Of a stretch of DNA of 31,955 nt, positions 22,911 to 29,652 are shown piece by piece. The DNA lies in IMG/VR virus record IMGVR_UViG_3300029989_000111, positions 1 through 31,955 of that record; one strand, given 5' to 3'. Within the stretch, counting starts at the first letter, position 1. Every line of letters starts with the position of its first letter. The position numbers were made by a program, and so were the translations under genes. This stretch comes from a virus. The notes under the pieces were generated by a model, which did no database searches, was not told the DNA's origin, and saw only the letters and a list, made by a program, of their open reading frames with translations.

Positions 22911-23638
22911 GACAGAATGATCACGTCCCTAATCATGGTGCAGGCAATTTCTTTGTCCTGCACTTTTTCCTTGAAGGTAGTGCCTTCTTTTTTCATGGCG
23001 CTAGCGCACAGCTTCATTGTCAAGTCTGGAACGCCTACCTGTAGGGGGTTTTCAAAGGCTGCCATCGTTGTGAGGGTCATTGAAGTTATAGAGTCTATCC
23101 CCTGCGTTGTATCGCCCCTAAGGTCTCTTAAAAGAGTCACGTTTGAAAGCTTTGTCCTGTCTGCTCCGTAGGCGATAAAGACTGAAGTTAGAGCATCCAC
23201 ACTCATCCGAATACTCAGACCTTTTGCCTCTTTCATGACCTTGCCCTCTTTGAGCTGTAGGCGCATTCGCGTATGCAGCTCCTTTGCAAGCTTATTGAAT
23301 CTTTCAGCATAGACCACTGAAGAAATCCCCAGGCCTGCTGTGAACGAGCTGGGTTCTTGAACTAATTCCCGAGTTGGCCGTTCAAGGCCGGCATCTACAG
23401 GAGGCGGCGGTGCCGGGCTATTTGCGCTGGCCTGCTGTGAGGCAGCCATGATGTTCTCGCTCTTGTTGTCGTCGAGCTTTAAACCCACAAAAAAGACCAA
23501 TGCAACACCTCCCGGAACCAGCGCCCAAGCAATGCTGCGCTGATATTTGGACGCCCATCCAGAGCGAGAGCCGCCCACCATCAGCCCTGAAAGCAAGGCT
23601 ACATAAAGCCCAATGACTAGGTAGCCACCTCCAGTCAT
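22901..23638 (-). CDS. Repressor-linked two-TM membrane protein (unrecognised)
   Basis: 245 aa. TM segments lie at about 5-23 and 36-54, with a basic loop between them (R25, K31, R34), so both ends should face the periplasm. A Pro-rich linker (74-80, SPAPPPP) leads to a folded region of about 150 residues. No known family is recognised. The start overlaps the repressor stop as ATGA, so it is probably expressed in the lysogen. The DNA is clearly lower in GC than its neighbours. This suggests an acquired lysogenic-conversion gene, perhaps for superinfection exclusion or another surface effect; the role is inferred only. Confidence 0.7.
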   Translation of the reverse strand: MTGGGYLVIGLYVALLSGLMVGGSRSGWASKYQRSIAWALVPGGVALVFFVGLKLDDNKSENIMAASQQASANSPAPPPPVDAGLERPTRELVQEPSSFTAGLGISSVVYAERFNKLAKELHTRMRLQLKEGKVMKEAKGLSIRMSVDALTSVFIAYGADRTKLSNVTLLRDLRGDTTQGIDSITSMTLTTMAAFENPLQVGVPDLTMKLCASAMKKEGTTFKEKVQDKEIACTMIRDVIILSVS

Positions 23639-24084
23639 GCTGGGTTCCTTTCTGCGGACAGCCTCGAAGCCAGATTCATCACCATTGCCAGATCGTCGTC
23701 ACTGCACCTGTCCAGCATGACTTCCAAATCTTTGTATTTGTTCTTGCGGGTTTTCTGCCGCGCTGGGGTGAGCTTGTAGGCATCCAGCATCTTTTGGCTG
23801 ATTGGCCCATCGCCAGCGGGCTCCAGTTTGCTGACAACTTCCGCCGTGCGGGCCAGCACATCGCGCTCCCACTCTGACACGCGCTCGCCCGTGAGGACGT
23901 AAGTCACGTCCGCGCCGATTGCAGCCAAAGCAGCCAAGTAGGTGGCGTCCGGCGACCTTTCACCTGATTCGTAGTTCCGTTGTGATCTCACAACGATTCC
24001 GCATCGTTCAGCCATCGCCTGCTGGCTAAGACCAAGCGCCTCTCGCGCTTCACGTAAGCGATCAGAAATTTTAGGCACAAACAT
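23635..24084 (-). CDS. XRE-family prophage repressor
   Basis: 149 aa from the ATG at 24084; the longer open frame reads through the promoter and operator and is not used. A helix-turn-helix runs about 16-42 (LGLSQQAMAERCGIVVRSQRNYESGERSP), followed by a helical dimerisation region with no protease-cleavage motif visible. It faces the early operon across about 80 bases with an operator palindrome, so it should repress that operon and probably itself. It differs from Mu c, which has a Mu-type winged helix. An AGGA box lies almost touching the ATG. Confidence 0.83.
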   Translation of the reverse strand: MFVPKISDRLREAREALGLSQQAMAERCGIVVRSQRNYESGERSPDATYLAALAAIGADVTYVLTGERVSEWERDVLARTAEVVSKLEPAGDGPISQKMLDAYKLTPARQKTRKNKYKDLEVMLDRCSDDDLAMVMNLASRLSAERNPA

Positions 24085-24120
24085 TCCTATTCTTGTTGAC
24101 AAGAGGCACAAACGTGCCTC
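24073..24120. promoter_or_regulatory. Operator pair between repressor and early operon
   Basis: O1 is a perfect inverted repeat GAGGCAC-AAAC-GTGCCTC at 24103-24120. A second, weaker site carries the same AGGCACAAAC half (24073-24082 versus 24104-24113), 31 bp away, or three helical turns, so two dimers could bind on one face. O1 lies between -35 and -10 of the rightward promoter; the second covers the repressor start. Confidence 0.75.
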
Positions 24121-24125
24121 ATAAT
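24096..24125 (+). promoter_or_regulatory. Early rightward promoter
   Basis: TTGACA at 24096-24101 (exact -35) and CATAAT at 24120-24125 (one mismatch to the -10) with an 18-base spacer. The operator palindrome fills the spacer. Transcription would start near 24132 and leave a 30-base leader before the first early gene. Confidence 0.78.
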
Positions 24126-24163
24126 TAGACCGGCACACAAACTAAACCTAACCCATCCAAATT

Positions 24164-24409
24164 ATGAAGCCATTCACTTCCGAACAGATCGCCGCCGTAC
24201 GCACTCGTTTTACCGAGCGCGGTGAAACGGTGCAGGACTTCTGCAAAAAGCATGACCTGTCCTATCACGTAGTCATGGACATTTTTCATGGCCGCTCCGC
24301 AGCAAGCCGTGGCGAAGGCCACCGCGCCGCTGTGCTGCTCGGGCTCAAGCGCGAGCCCGCCAGTCCAGCTTTTGATAGCTCAACCCCTGTTTCCCAACCC
24401 AAAGCCTGA
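24164..24409 (+). CDS. BcepMu gp16-type DNA-binding regulator
   Basis: 81 aa. It fits the small phage-associated BcepMu gp16 family: FTSEQIAAVRTRFTERGETVQDFCKKHDLSYHVVMDIFHGRSAASRGEGHRAAVLLGL, with a HTH-like centre near 21-45. It is the first gene of the early operon, where Mu has ner, so it probably acts as a Ner/Cro-like regulator of the switch. There is no clear ribosome-binding site in its CA-rich leader. Confidence 0.8.
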   Translation: MKPFTSEQIAAVRTRFTERGETVQDFCKKHDLSYHVVMDIFHGRSAASRGEGHRAAVLLGLKREPASPAFDSSTPVSQPKA

Positions 24410-24421
24410 AAGAGTTATTTC

Positions 24422-25120
24422 ATGTCATCGCCCAAACCAATCCAACTCACCTTTGGTGATGTCCAGTTCCATGTTCTTCAACGTGACGGCGAGCCGTGGC
24501 TCAGGGCAGGGCAAATTGCCCAAGCCTTGGGGTATTCAGATCAGCGCGATTTGCTCAAGCTCTACCGGCGTCGAGCAGACGAATTTACCGACAAGATGAC
24601 TGCGGTGGCTACCTTGCCCGACCTGCGGGGGGGATTAGTCCCCTCAGGTCAAATGAGAGAGGTTCGCATCTTCAGCTTGCGTGGTGCTCACTTGCTGGCA
24701 ATGCACAGCAACACCACATGGGCCAAGGTCTTTCGCATTTGGGCACTCGACGTTCTGGACGGAAAGGCTGCACCGGCAGTCAAAGCCGTAGCCCAGCCCG
24801 ACCTGTTCGCCCAGCCCGCCCCTGATCTGACAGCCAAGTTTGCCGAGCTTGAAGTCAAGCTGGCTCACTCGCAGACGCAAACCCAGGAACTCAAAGACCG
24901 CCTGTTGGCTTCTCTGTCCTCAGAGCTGCAAGCTTTTAAAGATTTGCACCTGGCCAAGCCCAAGCGCACCAGCAAACGGCGCGAGCCCATCACCGCCGCT
25001 GAAATGGAGGCGATGCGCAAGCTGCACGCCGATGGCATGTCGAACACGGCCATTGCCAAGAAGCTGGGCCGCAGCACTGCCTCGGTGAGCTGGGCGGTGC
25101 GCGCCAAGGTGGCCGCATGA
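24422..25120 (+). CDS. BRO-N domain protein fused to a C-terminal HTH
   Basis: 232 aa. Residues 8-112 form a BRO-N domain (QFHVLQRDGEPWLRAGQIAQALGY, LYRRRADEFT, then LRGAHLLAMHSNTTWAKVFRIWALDVLDG), as in phage antirepressors. A linker and coiled coil (135-175) lead to a HTH at 190-228 (TAAEMEAMRKLHADGMSNTAIAKKLGRSTASVSWAV), like that of resolvases. The make-up suggests a regulator that binds DNA at both ends or an antirepressor with its own targeting domain. A G7 run in a strong hairpin lies at 24621-24649. Confidence 0.8.
   Translation: MSSPKPIQLTFGDVQFHVLQRDGEPWLRAGQIAQALGYSDQRDLLKLYRRRADEFTDKMTAVATLPDLRGGLVPSGQMREVRIFSLRGAHLLAMHSNTTWAKVFRIWALDVLDGKAAPAVKAVAQPDLFAQPAPDLTAKFAELEVKLAHSQTQTQELKDRLLASLSSELQAFKDLHLAKPKRTSKRREPITAAEMEAMRKLHADGMSNTAIAKKLGRSTASVSWAVRAKVAA
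24621..24649 (+). repeat. Inverted repeat with G7 run in the BRO gene
   Basis: ACCTG at 24621-24625 pairs with CAGGT at 24645-24649, and a GGGG stretch of the G7 run (24627-24633) pairs with CCCC (24639-24642) around the TTAG-centred loop. A run of seven G can slip, and the hairpin may affect translation. Confidence 0.7.
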
Positions 25121-25380
25121 AACGGCAGATGACCCAAAAAGAAGCGCAGTTGCGTCAGCAAATTGCAGCTCTGAAAGCTGAGATAGATGCCAGAAACACC
25201 CCCGAGCATCAAGCATGGCTGCGCACCGAAGCGACTCCCGCCCACCGTGCTGAGTTGGAGAAGAAAGAACAGCAAATCCAACAGGGCTTTGCCCTTATTC
25301 AGCAAATCGACGATTTCCACGAAGCGCAAGCGCGGTTGGTGGAGATAAACGAAACCCAGTTCAGCCAAGAGCTGCACTGA
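25117..25380 (+). CDS. Small coiled-coil protein (unrecognised)
   Basis: 87 aa, starting at an ATG that overlaps the BRO-gene stop (ATGA). Nearly all of it is helical and charged, with heptad-like runs (KEAQLRQQIAALKAEIDARN, then ELEKKEQQIQQGFALIQQIDDFHEAQARL). No known domain is recognised. Coupling to the BRO gene suggests a partner or modulator, but nothing more can be said. Confidence 0.72.
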   Translation: MKRQMTQKEAQLRQQIAALKAEIDARNTPEHQAWLRTEATPAHRAELEKKEQQIQQGFALIQQIDDFHEAQARLVEINETQFSQELH

Positions 25381-25433
25381 GCCGCTTAAGCACCGCAAAA
25401 ACCCTGTTTTACAGCCACCCAAGGAGATCAACT

Positions 25434-25802
25434 ATGAAACCAACCATGAAACGTCAATGCACCAACGAGCGCATGCTGCGCGCCAAGTCTGAGCGCCAAA
25501 ACAAAAAGCGCATCGCCCCCATCGTCCAGATCGCCCTCAAAGCGATGGACTGGATGATGGCCAGGCGCCCCAGCGACGGCAGTGCGCTCAATAGCCGCTA
25601 CGCGAGCGCCTTCATGTACCCGTCGCCGCCGCCTTTCACGCCCGAGCAGGAACGGGCCGCCGTGGCCCTGCGGGCGCGCCACATTGCCGAAGACTGGAGC
25701 ACCGAGCGTTATTGCCTCGAATTGCAGGCTATCCGGGAAACGGTGCCTGCGGCTGCTCCGGGTACGGACGCGGATCAGTTGCCCAAGCCATTTGCTGGAT
25801 GA
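25434..25802 (+). CDS. Hypothetical early protein
   Basis: 122 aa. AAGGAG lies 8 bases before the ATG; a second ATG is four codons on. The first 45 residues are strongly basic (MKPTMKRQCTNERMLRAKSERQNKKR), which could bind nucleic acid; the rest is Pro/Ala-rich with a helical end. I do not recognise the family. The last 74 bases overlap the end of a probable gene on the other strand. Confidence 0.65.
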   Translation: MKPTMKRQCTNERMLRAKSERQNKKRIAPIVQIALKAMDWMMARRPSDGSALNSRYASAFMYPSPPPFTPEQERAAVALRARHIAEDWSTERYCLELQAIRETVPAAAPGTDADQLPKPFAG

Positions 25803-26010
25803 GTGTCATGGCGTCTATGAAACCCTCCTTTTCAGCCGCCGAGGTCCACACCCGTTTATTGGCGTCGTTGCTCAGCGCCTGGTACATGTCCCAGGGCTGG
25901 ATGAGCTTTTGCCGGATTAGCTGCTCGGTCAGTGCTTTCCACAGCCACAACTGCATGGCGTGGGCGATTTCCGGGTCAAAGGCTTGCGGGCTGGGGGTCT
26001 CGGGTTTCAT
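25729..26010 (-). CDS. Probable antisense gene in the early operon (unrecognised)
   Basis: 93 aa from an ATG at 26010 with AAGAAAG upstream. The larger open frame to 26625 on this strand is mostly a shadow, but this end is different: GC-rich third codon positions, many aromatic and charged residues (LWLWKALTEQLIRQKLIQPWDMYQALSNDA, then KEGFIDAMTLIQQMAWATD), and it fills a 300-base stretch with no plus-strand gene. It converges with the preceding gene, overlapping by 74 bases. No known family is recognised. Confidence 0.58.
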   Translation of the reverse strand: MKPETPSPQAFDPEIAHAMQLWLWKALTEQLIRQKLIQPWDMYQALSNDANKRVWTSAAEKEGFIDAMTLIQQMAWATDPRPYPEQPQAPFPG

Positions 26011-26106
26011 GGGCGCTTTCTTGTTGGGGAGGGCGGCGCAAGTTTGCGCAGTCCTCTCCAGTCTATCCCGCAGGCGCAGCGCCTGCTTTTCACAAGGATC
26101 AGTCGT

Positions 26107-26604
26107 ATGAGCTGGCTTTCTGCTCCCGCACTCGCAGGCCTGCCGGGCCTGCCAAAGACTTCTCATGGCGTCATCTTGCGCAGCAAGTCGGCAGGCTGGG
26201 CCAAACGGCCCCGCTCCGGCCCTGGCCGCAGCGGCTTTGAATACCTCAGCACCGACCTGCCCCCAGAAACCCAGCAGGCGCTGGCCGCGCAAGCCGCCGG
26301 GGCTATCAAGCCCGCCGTCGATGCCTTGGCCGCTGGCCAGCGCGCCAAAGAGGTCGCCCAGGTGACGCTCCATCCCCTCAAAGCCACGCTCACCCGCTGT
26401 CGCCACGGCCAGGCGCTGGTGGTGCTTGAAAGTGAGCCGTTCAACGGCCTCGAAATGCGCCCCGGCCAGTTGCGCGCTCTGGCGCAGCAGCTCACGGCCA
26501 TTGCCGACATGGCCGACAGCCTGCCCACTCATGGCAAGCACTGGCGCGCCACGCCGGTGAGCGTGGATGCAAATGGGCTTGTCCAGAAAGGCAATGCGGC
26601 ATGA
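26107..26604 (+). CDS. Stand-alone Mu-type HTH protein, paralogue of the transposase N-terminus
   Basis: 165 aa from an ATG with AAGGA eight bases before it. Residues 1-86 match the first 87 residues of the transposase in the next gene (SWLSA..GLPGLP.., then EYLSTDLP.ETQ.ALAAQAAGAIKPAVDALAAGQRAKEVAQV). This is a Mu-type winged-helix, the kind found in MuA and Mu c. Residues 87-165 have another origin (LHPLKATLTRCRHGQALVVLESEPFNGLEMRPGQLRALAQQLT). It could bind transposase sites and act as a regulator; this is inferred. Its stop overlaps the transposase start (ATGA). Confidence 0.78.
   Translation: MSWLSAPALAGLPGLPKTSHGVILRSKSAGWAKRPRSGPGRSGFEYLSTDLPPETQQALAAQAAGAIKPAVDALAAGQRAKEVAQVTLHPLKATLTRCRHGQALVVLESEPFNGLEMRPGQLRALAQQLTAIADMADSLPTHGKHWRATPVSVDANGLVQKGNAA
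26239..26363 (+). repeat. Direct repeat copy 1 (with 26736-26860)
   Basis: 125 bases of this HTH gene match 26736-26860 in the transposase gene with about ten differences; 47 bases (26305-26351 and 26802-26848) are identical. The copies lie 497 bp apart in the same orientation. This indicates recent duplication or gene conversion. Confidence 0.9.
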
Positions 26605-28805
26605 GCTGGCTATCTGCGTCATCACTCATCGGACTTCCAGGACTGCCCGGAACACACCAGGGTGTACTGGCCCGCGCCAAGCTCGCAAACTGGACGGCAC
26701 GCCCACGAACCGAGGGCGTAGGCCGCAAGGGACTTGAATACCTGAGCACCGACTTACCACTGGAAACCCAGCGGGCGCTGGCCGCGCAAGCCGCCGGTGC
26801 GATCAAGCCCGCCGTCGATGCCTTGGCCGCTGGCCAGCGCGCCAAAGAAGTCGCCCAGGTACATGCCTGCGCCACGTCGATGGCCAAGTACGGCATCAAC
26901 CTGGAGGCCGCTGGCGGCTTTGACCCGGCCCGCAATCCCAAGCTGGACCTGTTCCAGCGCTTTGAGGCCTACCACGCCGTGCGCGGCGCCGCCGTCTGGC
27001 CCACCATCCTGGAGTTTGTCCAGGTCTGGGCTGCTGGCCATATCGAGTCGCACCCGGCCACGCGGGCCGCTTATCCCACCATCCCGGCCAAGACGCTGGA
27101 CAAGTGGTATCGCGCCTGGCGCACCCAGGGCGTCGAGGCGCTGCTGGAGCGCAAGCCGCGCAAAGACAAAGGCCAGACCGGCCTCAAGCGCGACGACGAA
27201 CTTTATGACGTGTTTTTGGCCGCGCTGGCCGAGATGCATGACCCCACCGCCCGCCAGGTCGAGCGCGTCATCCGCGACCAGCTCGGCAAAGACCGCACGC
27301 CGCCGGTCAGCACCCTCAAACGCTGGATTCGGGAGTTCAAGGCCAGCAACGCCCCGGCGCTGCTGATGTTCAAGAATCCAGATGGCTACAAGAACAAATA
27401 CCGCTCGGCTTTCGGCTCACAGATGGACGGCATCACGCGCCCGAACCAGCAGTGGCAGCAAGACAGCACGATTGGCGACGCCATGCAGCGCGCCGATCTG
27501 GCCTTTGACCTGGTTGACCTTGACACCGGCGAGATCCGGCGCCACGCCATCATTGCCAGCATCGACGTGTTCACGCGCCGCGCCAAAGTCGTGGTGGCGC
27601 CGACCAGCAGCAGCAACGCGGTCAAGGCCGTGACCCGGCTGTGCATGCTGGCCTGGGGCAAGCCCGAGCAGATCAAGACCGACAACGGCAAGGACTACAC
27701 CGCGCAGGACTTCAACTTTGCGCTCAAAAGCCTGGGCATTGAGCACCCGCTTTGCACGCCGTTCAGCCCAGAGCAAAAGCCCTATGTCGAGCGCTTCATC
27801 GGCACGCTGATGCACGACCTGTTCCCGATGCTGGAGGGTTTTGTCGGCAAGAGCGTGGCTGAGCGCAAAGCCATCGAGTCGGCCAAGAGCTTTGCCCAGC
27901 GCTTCGGACTGGGCGCGATTGACCTGCGCATGGGAGCGCGCCAGTTGCAAGACGTGATCAACGGCTGGCTTGACGAGTACCACAGCCGCACCCATTCAGA
28001 GCTGGGCTGCAGCCCGGACGAGATGGCCGAACTACACACCACGCACATCGTGCGGATCGACGAGCGGGCGCTGGACATTTTCCTCATGCGGGTTGCGGGC
28101 AAAGAAACCCGTGTTGTGACTAAAAAAGGCATTGCCATGCCCGGCAGCAATGGCTTTGCTGCGCCGGAGCTGGCCGCGCACATCGGTAGCACAGTGCGCT
28201 GCAGGCAGGACGAGCTGGACTTGGGCGCAATGTATGTGTTTGCGATGGACGGCAGCTTTATCTGCAAAGCGCTGGACCACTCGATGCTGGGCATCAACCG
28301 GGGCGAGCTGGCCGCCAAGGCCCATGCCATCGAAACCGCAACGATCAAACCGATGGTGGACCAGTTGCGCAAGTCCATGAAAAAGCGCCTGACCCAGCAG
28401 GCGGTGCAGTCGCTCTACAACGACAAGGAGCGCGCCGCCGAGGCCAGCGCCAGCAATGTCCACCGGCTCGCGCCGCGTGTAGTGGCGCACACCACGCCCG
28501 CCATCGACTCGGTGCTGGCCAGCTTTGACACCTCGGTGCAAGACGCCGCCCGCGCCAACGCCCGCGCCCTGTTCGACGAGCAGGACGCTCGGCCCGCACC
28601 GGCTCCCGTGATTTCGATGACCAGCGTCAACCCGATTGGCCGCTACAGCGCCTGGGTGCGGCTGCAGGCGCGCAAGGAGCGCGGCGAGGTCATCAGCAAG
28701 CGTGACCTGGACTGGTTCGCCAGCTACCAGGGCAGCAAAGAGTTTTGCAGCTGGCATGAGCTGCACGAAGGTTCTGACCCGCTGGCTGAAGAGGCCACTG
28801 GGTAA
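26601..28805 (+). CDS. A: DDE transposase A (MuA-type)
   Basis: 734 aa, near MuA length (663 aa) but longer. An N-terminal Mu-type winged helix (1-87), then end-binding HTH domains (about 100-250), the catalytic RNase H-like core with Asp288 (QQDST), Asp361 (KTDNGKDY) and Glu397 (PYVERFIG), and a C-terminal region that should contact ATPase B. The second Asp and Glu are 35 residues apart, against 55 in MuA. It catalyses end cleavage and strand transfer in replicative transposition. Its start overlaps the paralogue gene's stop. Confidence 0.95.
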   Translation: MSWLSASSLIGLPGLPGTHQGVLARAKLANWTARPRTEGVGRKGLEYLSTDLPLETQRALAAQAAGAIKPAVDALAAGQRAKEVAQVHACATSMAKYGINLEAAGGFDPARNPKLDLFQRFEAYHAVRGAAVWPTILEFVQVWAAGHIESHPATRAAYPTIPAKTLDKWYRAWRTQGVEALLERKPRKDKGQTGLKRDDELYDVFLAALAEMHDPTARQVERVIRDQLGKDRTPPVSTLKRWIREFKASNAPALLMFKNPDGYKNKYRSAFGSQMDGITRPNQQWQQDSTIGDAMQRADLAFDLVDLDTGEIRRHAIIASIDVFTRRAKVVVAPTSSSNAVKAVTRLCMLAWGKPEQIKTDNGKDYTAQDFNFALKSLGIEHPLCTPFSPEQKPYVERFIGTLMHDLFPMLEGFVGKSVAERKAIESAKSFAQRFGLGAIDLRMGARQLQDVINGWLDEYHSRTHSELGCSPDEMAELHTTHIVRIDERALDIFLMRVAGKETRVVTKKGIAMPGSNGFAAPELAAHIGSTVRCRQDELDLGAMYVFAMDGSFICKALDHSMLGINRGELAAKAHAIETATIKPMVDQLRKSMKKRLTQQAVQSLYNDKERAAEASASNVHRLAPRVVAHTTPAIDSVLASFDTSVQDAARANARALFDEQDARPAPAPVISMTSVNPIGRYSAWVRLQARKERGEVISKRDLDWFASYQGSKEFCSWHELHEGSDPLAEEATG
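26736..26860 (+). repeat. Direct repeat copy 2 (with 26239-26363)
   Basis: The transposase copy of the 125-base repeat. It encodes residues about 46-87 of the transposase, the end of the Mu-type HTH domain and a linker. Confidence 0.9.
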
Positions 28806-28839
28806 AGAAAAACCCGCCAGCGATTCCAGCGCGGGCGGG
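28804..28839 (-). terminator. Hairpin with T-run between A and B
   Basis: CCCGCC at 28813-28818 pairs with GGCGGG at 28834-28839. Reading leftward the stem is followed by TTTTTCTTT, so it looks like an intrinsic terminator for transcripts on the minus strand. In the plus direction there is no T-run, so A and B could stay on one mRNA. It may stop antisense transcripts from entering the transposase gene. Confidence 0.5.
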
Positions 28840-28896
28840 CTCTCAGGGTATCCAAACCAAAACGACAAGCAATTTTAGCCAAGAAAGTGAAAGTGT

Positions 28897-29652
28897 ATGA
28901 CAAAGCCATCCGATAACCAAACCGACCTTTTCCAAGGCAACCAGGTCGCCAAGCTGACCAACGTGGCGTTTGCCATTGAAGCGATCAACCAAATCACCGA
29001 TGTGGACGACATCGGCGCGCCGCACATGGCTGTGCTTTTCGGCCCGCCGGGCTACGGCAAGACGCAGGCGGCCATGTACCTGGCGCACCCACAGGGCCGC
29101 AACGCCGTGTTTGTCGCCATCCGCATGTTCGACACAACCAAGACGCTGGCACAACTTTTGTGCTTGGAGCTGGGCATTGCCACCAAGCCCCAGTGGCCGG
29201 TGGCCACGCTGTACGACCACATCGTGCGCCGCCTGCAGCAGCTCGACCGCCCGCTGGTGATCGACGAGGTCGATTACATCGCCGAAAAAAGCACCATCGA
29301 CTTCATTCGCACCATCCACGACAACACGACGATTCCCATCGTGCTGATCGGCGAGCAGGACTTGAAGCGCAAGCTGATGTCGCGCCACGAGCGTTTTCAC
29401 GACCGCGTGCTGGTCTGGAAAGAGGCCCAGCCCTGCGACGCCCACGACGTTAAAAAGCTGGCCGCGCATCACGCGGGTGACTTGAGCTTTACGCAAGACG
29501 TGATTGATGCGCTGGTTGTCAAGACGTCTGGTGTGGCACGCCGCGTTTACAACGAGCTGAAGGCGCTGCGCGAAGAGTGCAAGCGCGCTGGCACCAGCGC
29601 ACCCACCTTGGCCATGCTCGGCAACCTTCGCGTTGCCAAGGGGGCACGATGA
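28897..29652 (+). CDS. B: DNA transposition ATPase B (MuB / AAA)
   Basis: 251 aa, shorter than MuB (312 aa), without the N-terminal HTH. Walker A is GPPGYGKT at 49-56 and Walker B is VIDEVD at 121-126; a sensor-type segment IPIVLIGEQDL follows near 146-156. It belongs to the AAA group shared with TniB and BcepMu TnpB. It probably binds target DNA and activates A. The start follows the 91-base gap holding a hairpin; the stop overlaps the next gene (ATGA). Confidence 0.92.
   Translation: MTKPSDNQTDLFQGNQVAKLTNVAFAIEAINQITDVDDIGAPHMAVLFGPPGYGKTQAAMYLAHPQGRNAVFVAIRMFDTTKTLAQLLCLELGIATKPQWPVATLYDHIVRRLQQLDRPLVIDEVDYIAEKSTIDFIRTIHDNTTIPIVLIGEQDLKRKLMSRHERFHDRVLVWKEAQPCDAHDVKKLAAHHAGDLSFTQDVIDALVVKTSGVARRVYNELKALREECKRAGTSAPTLAMLGNLRVAKGAR

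Noticed and set aside
24125-24322. 65-codon minus-strand frame over the gp16-type gene
   Set aside because: It overlaps the gp16-type gene, a known family, on the opposite strand and runs through the early promoter.
26011-26625. Upstream part of the 298-codon minus frame
   Set aside because: It is the antisense of the real HTH gene, low in coding quality; only the part from 26010 to 25729 is kept.
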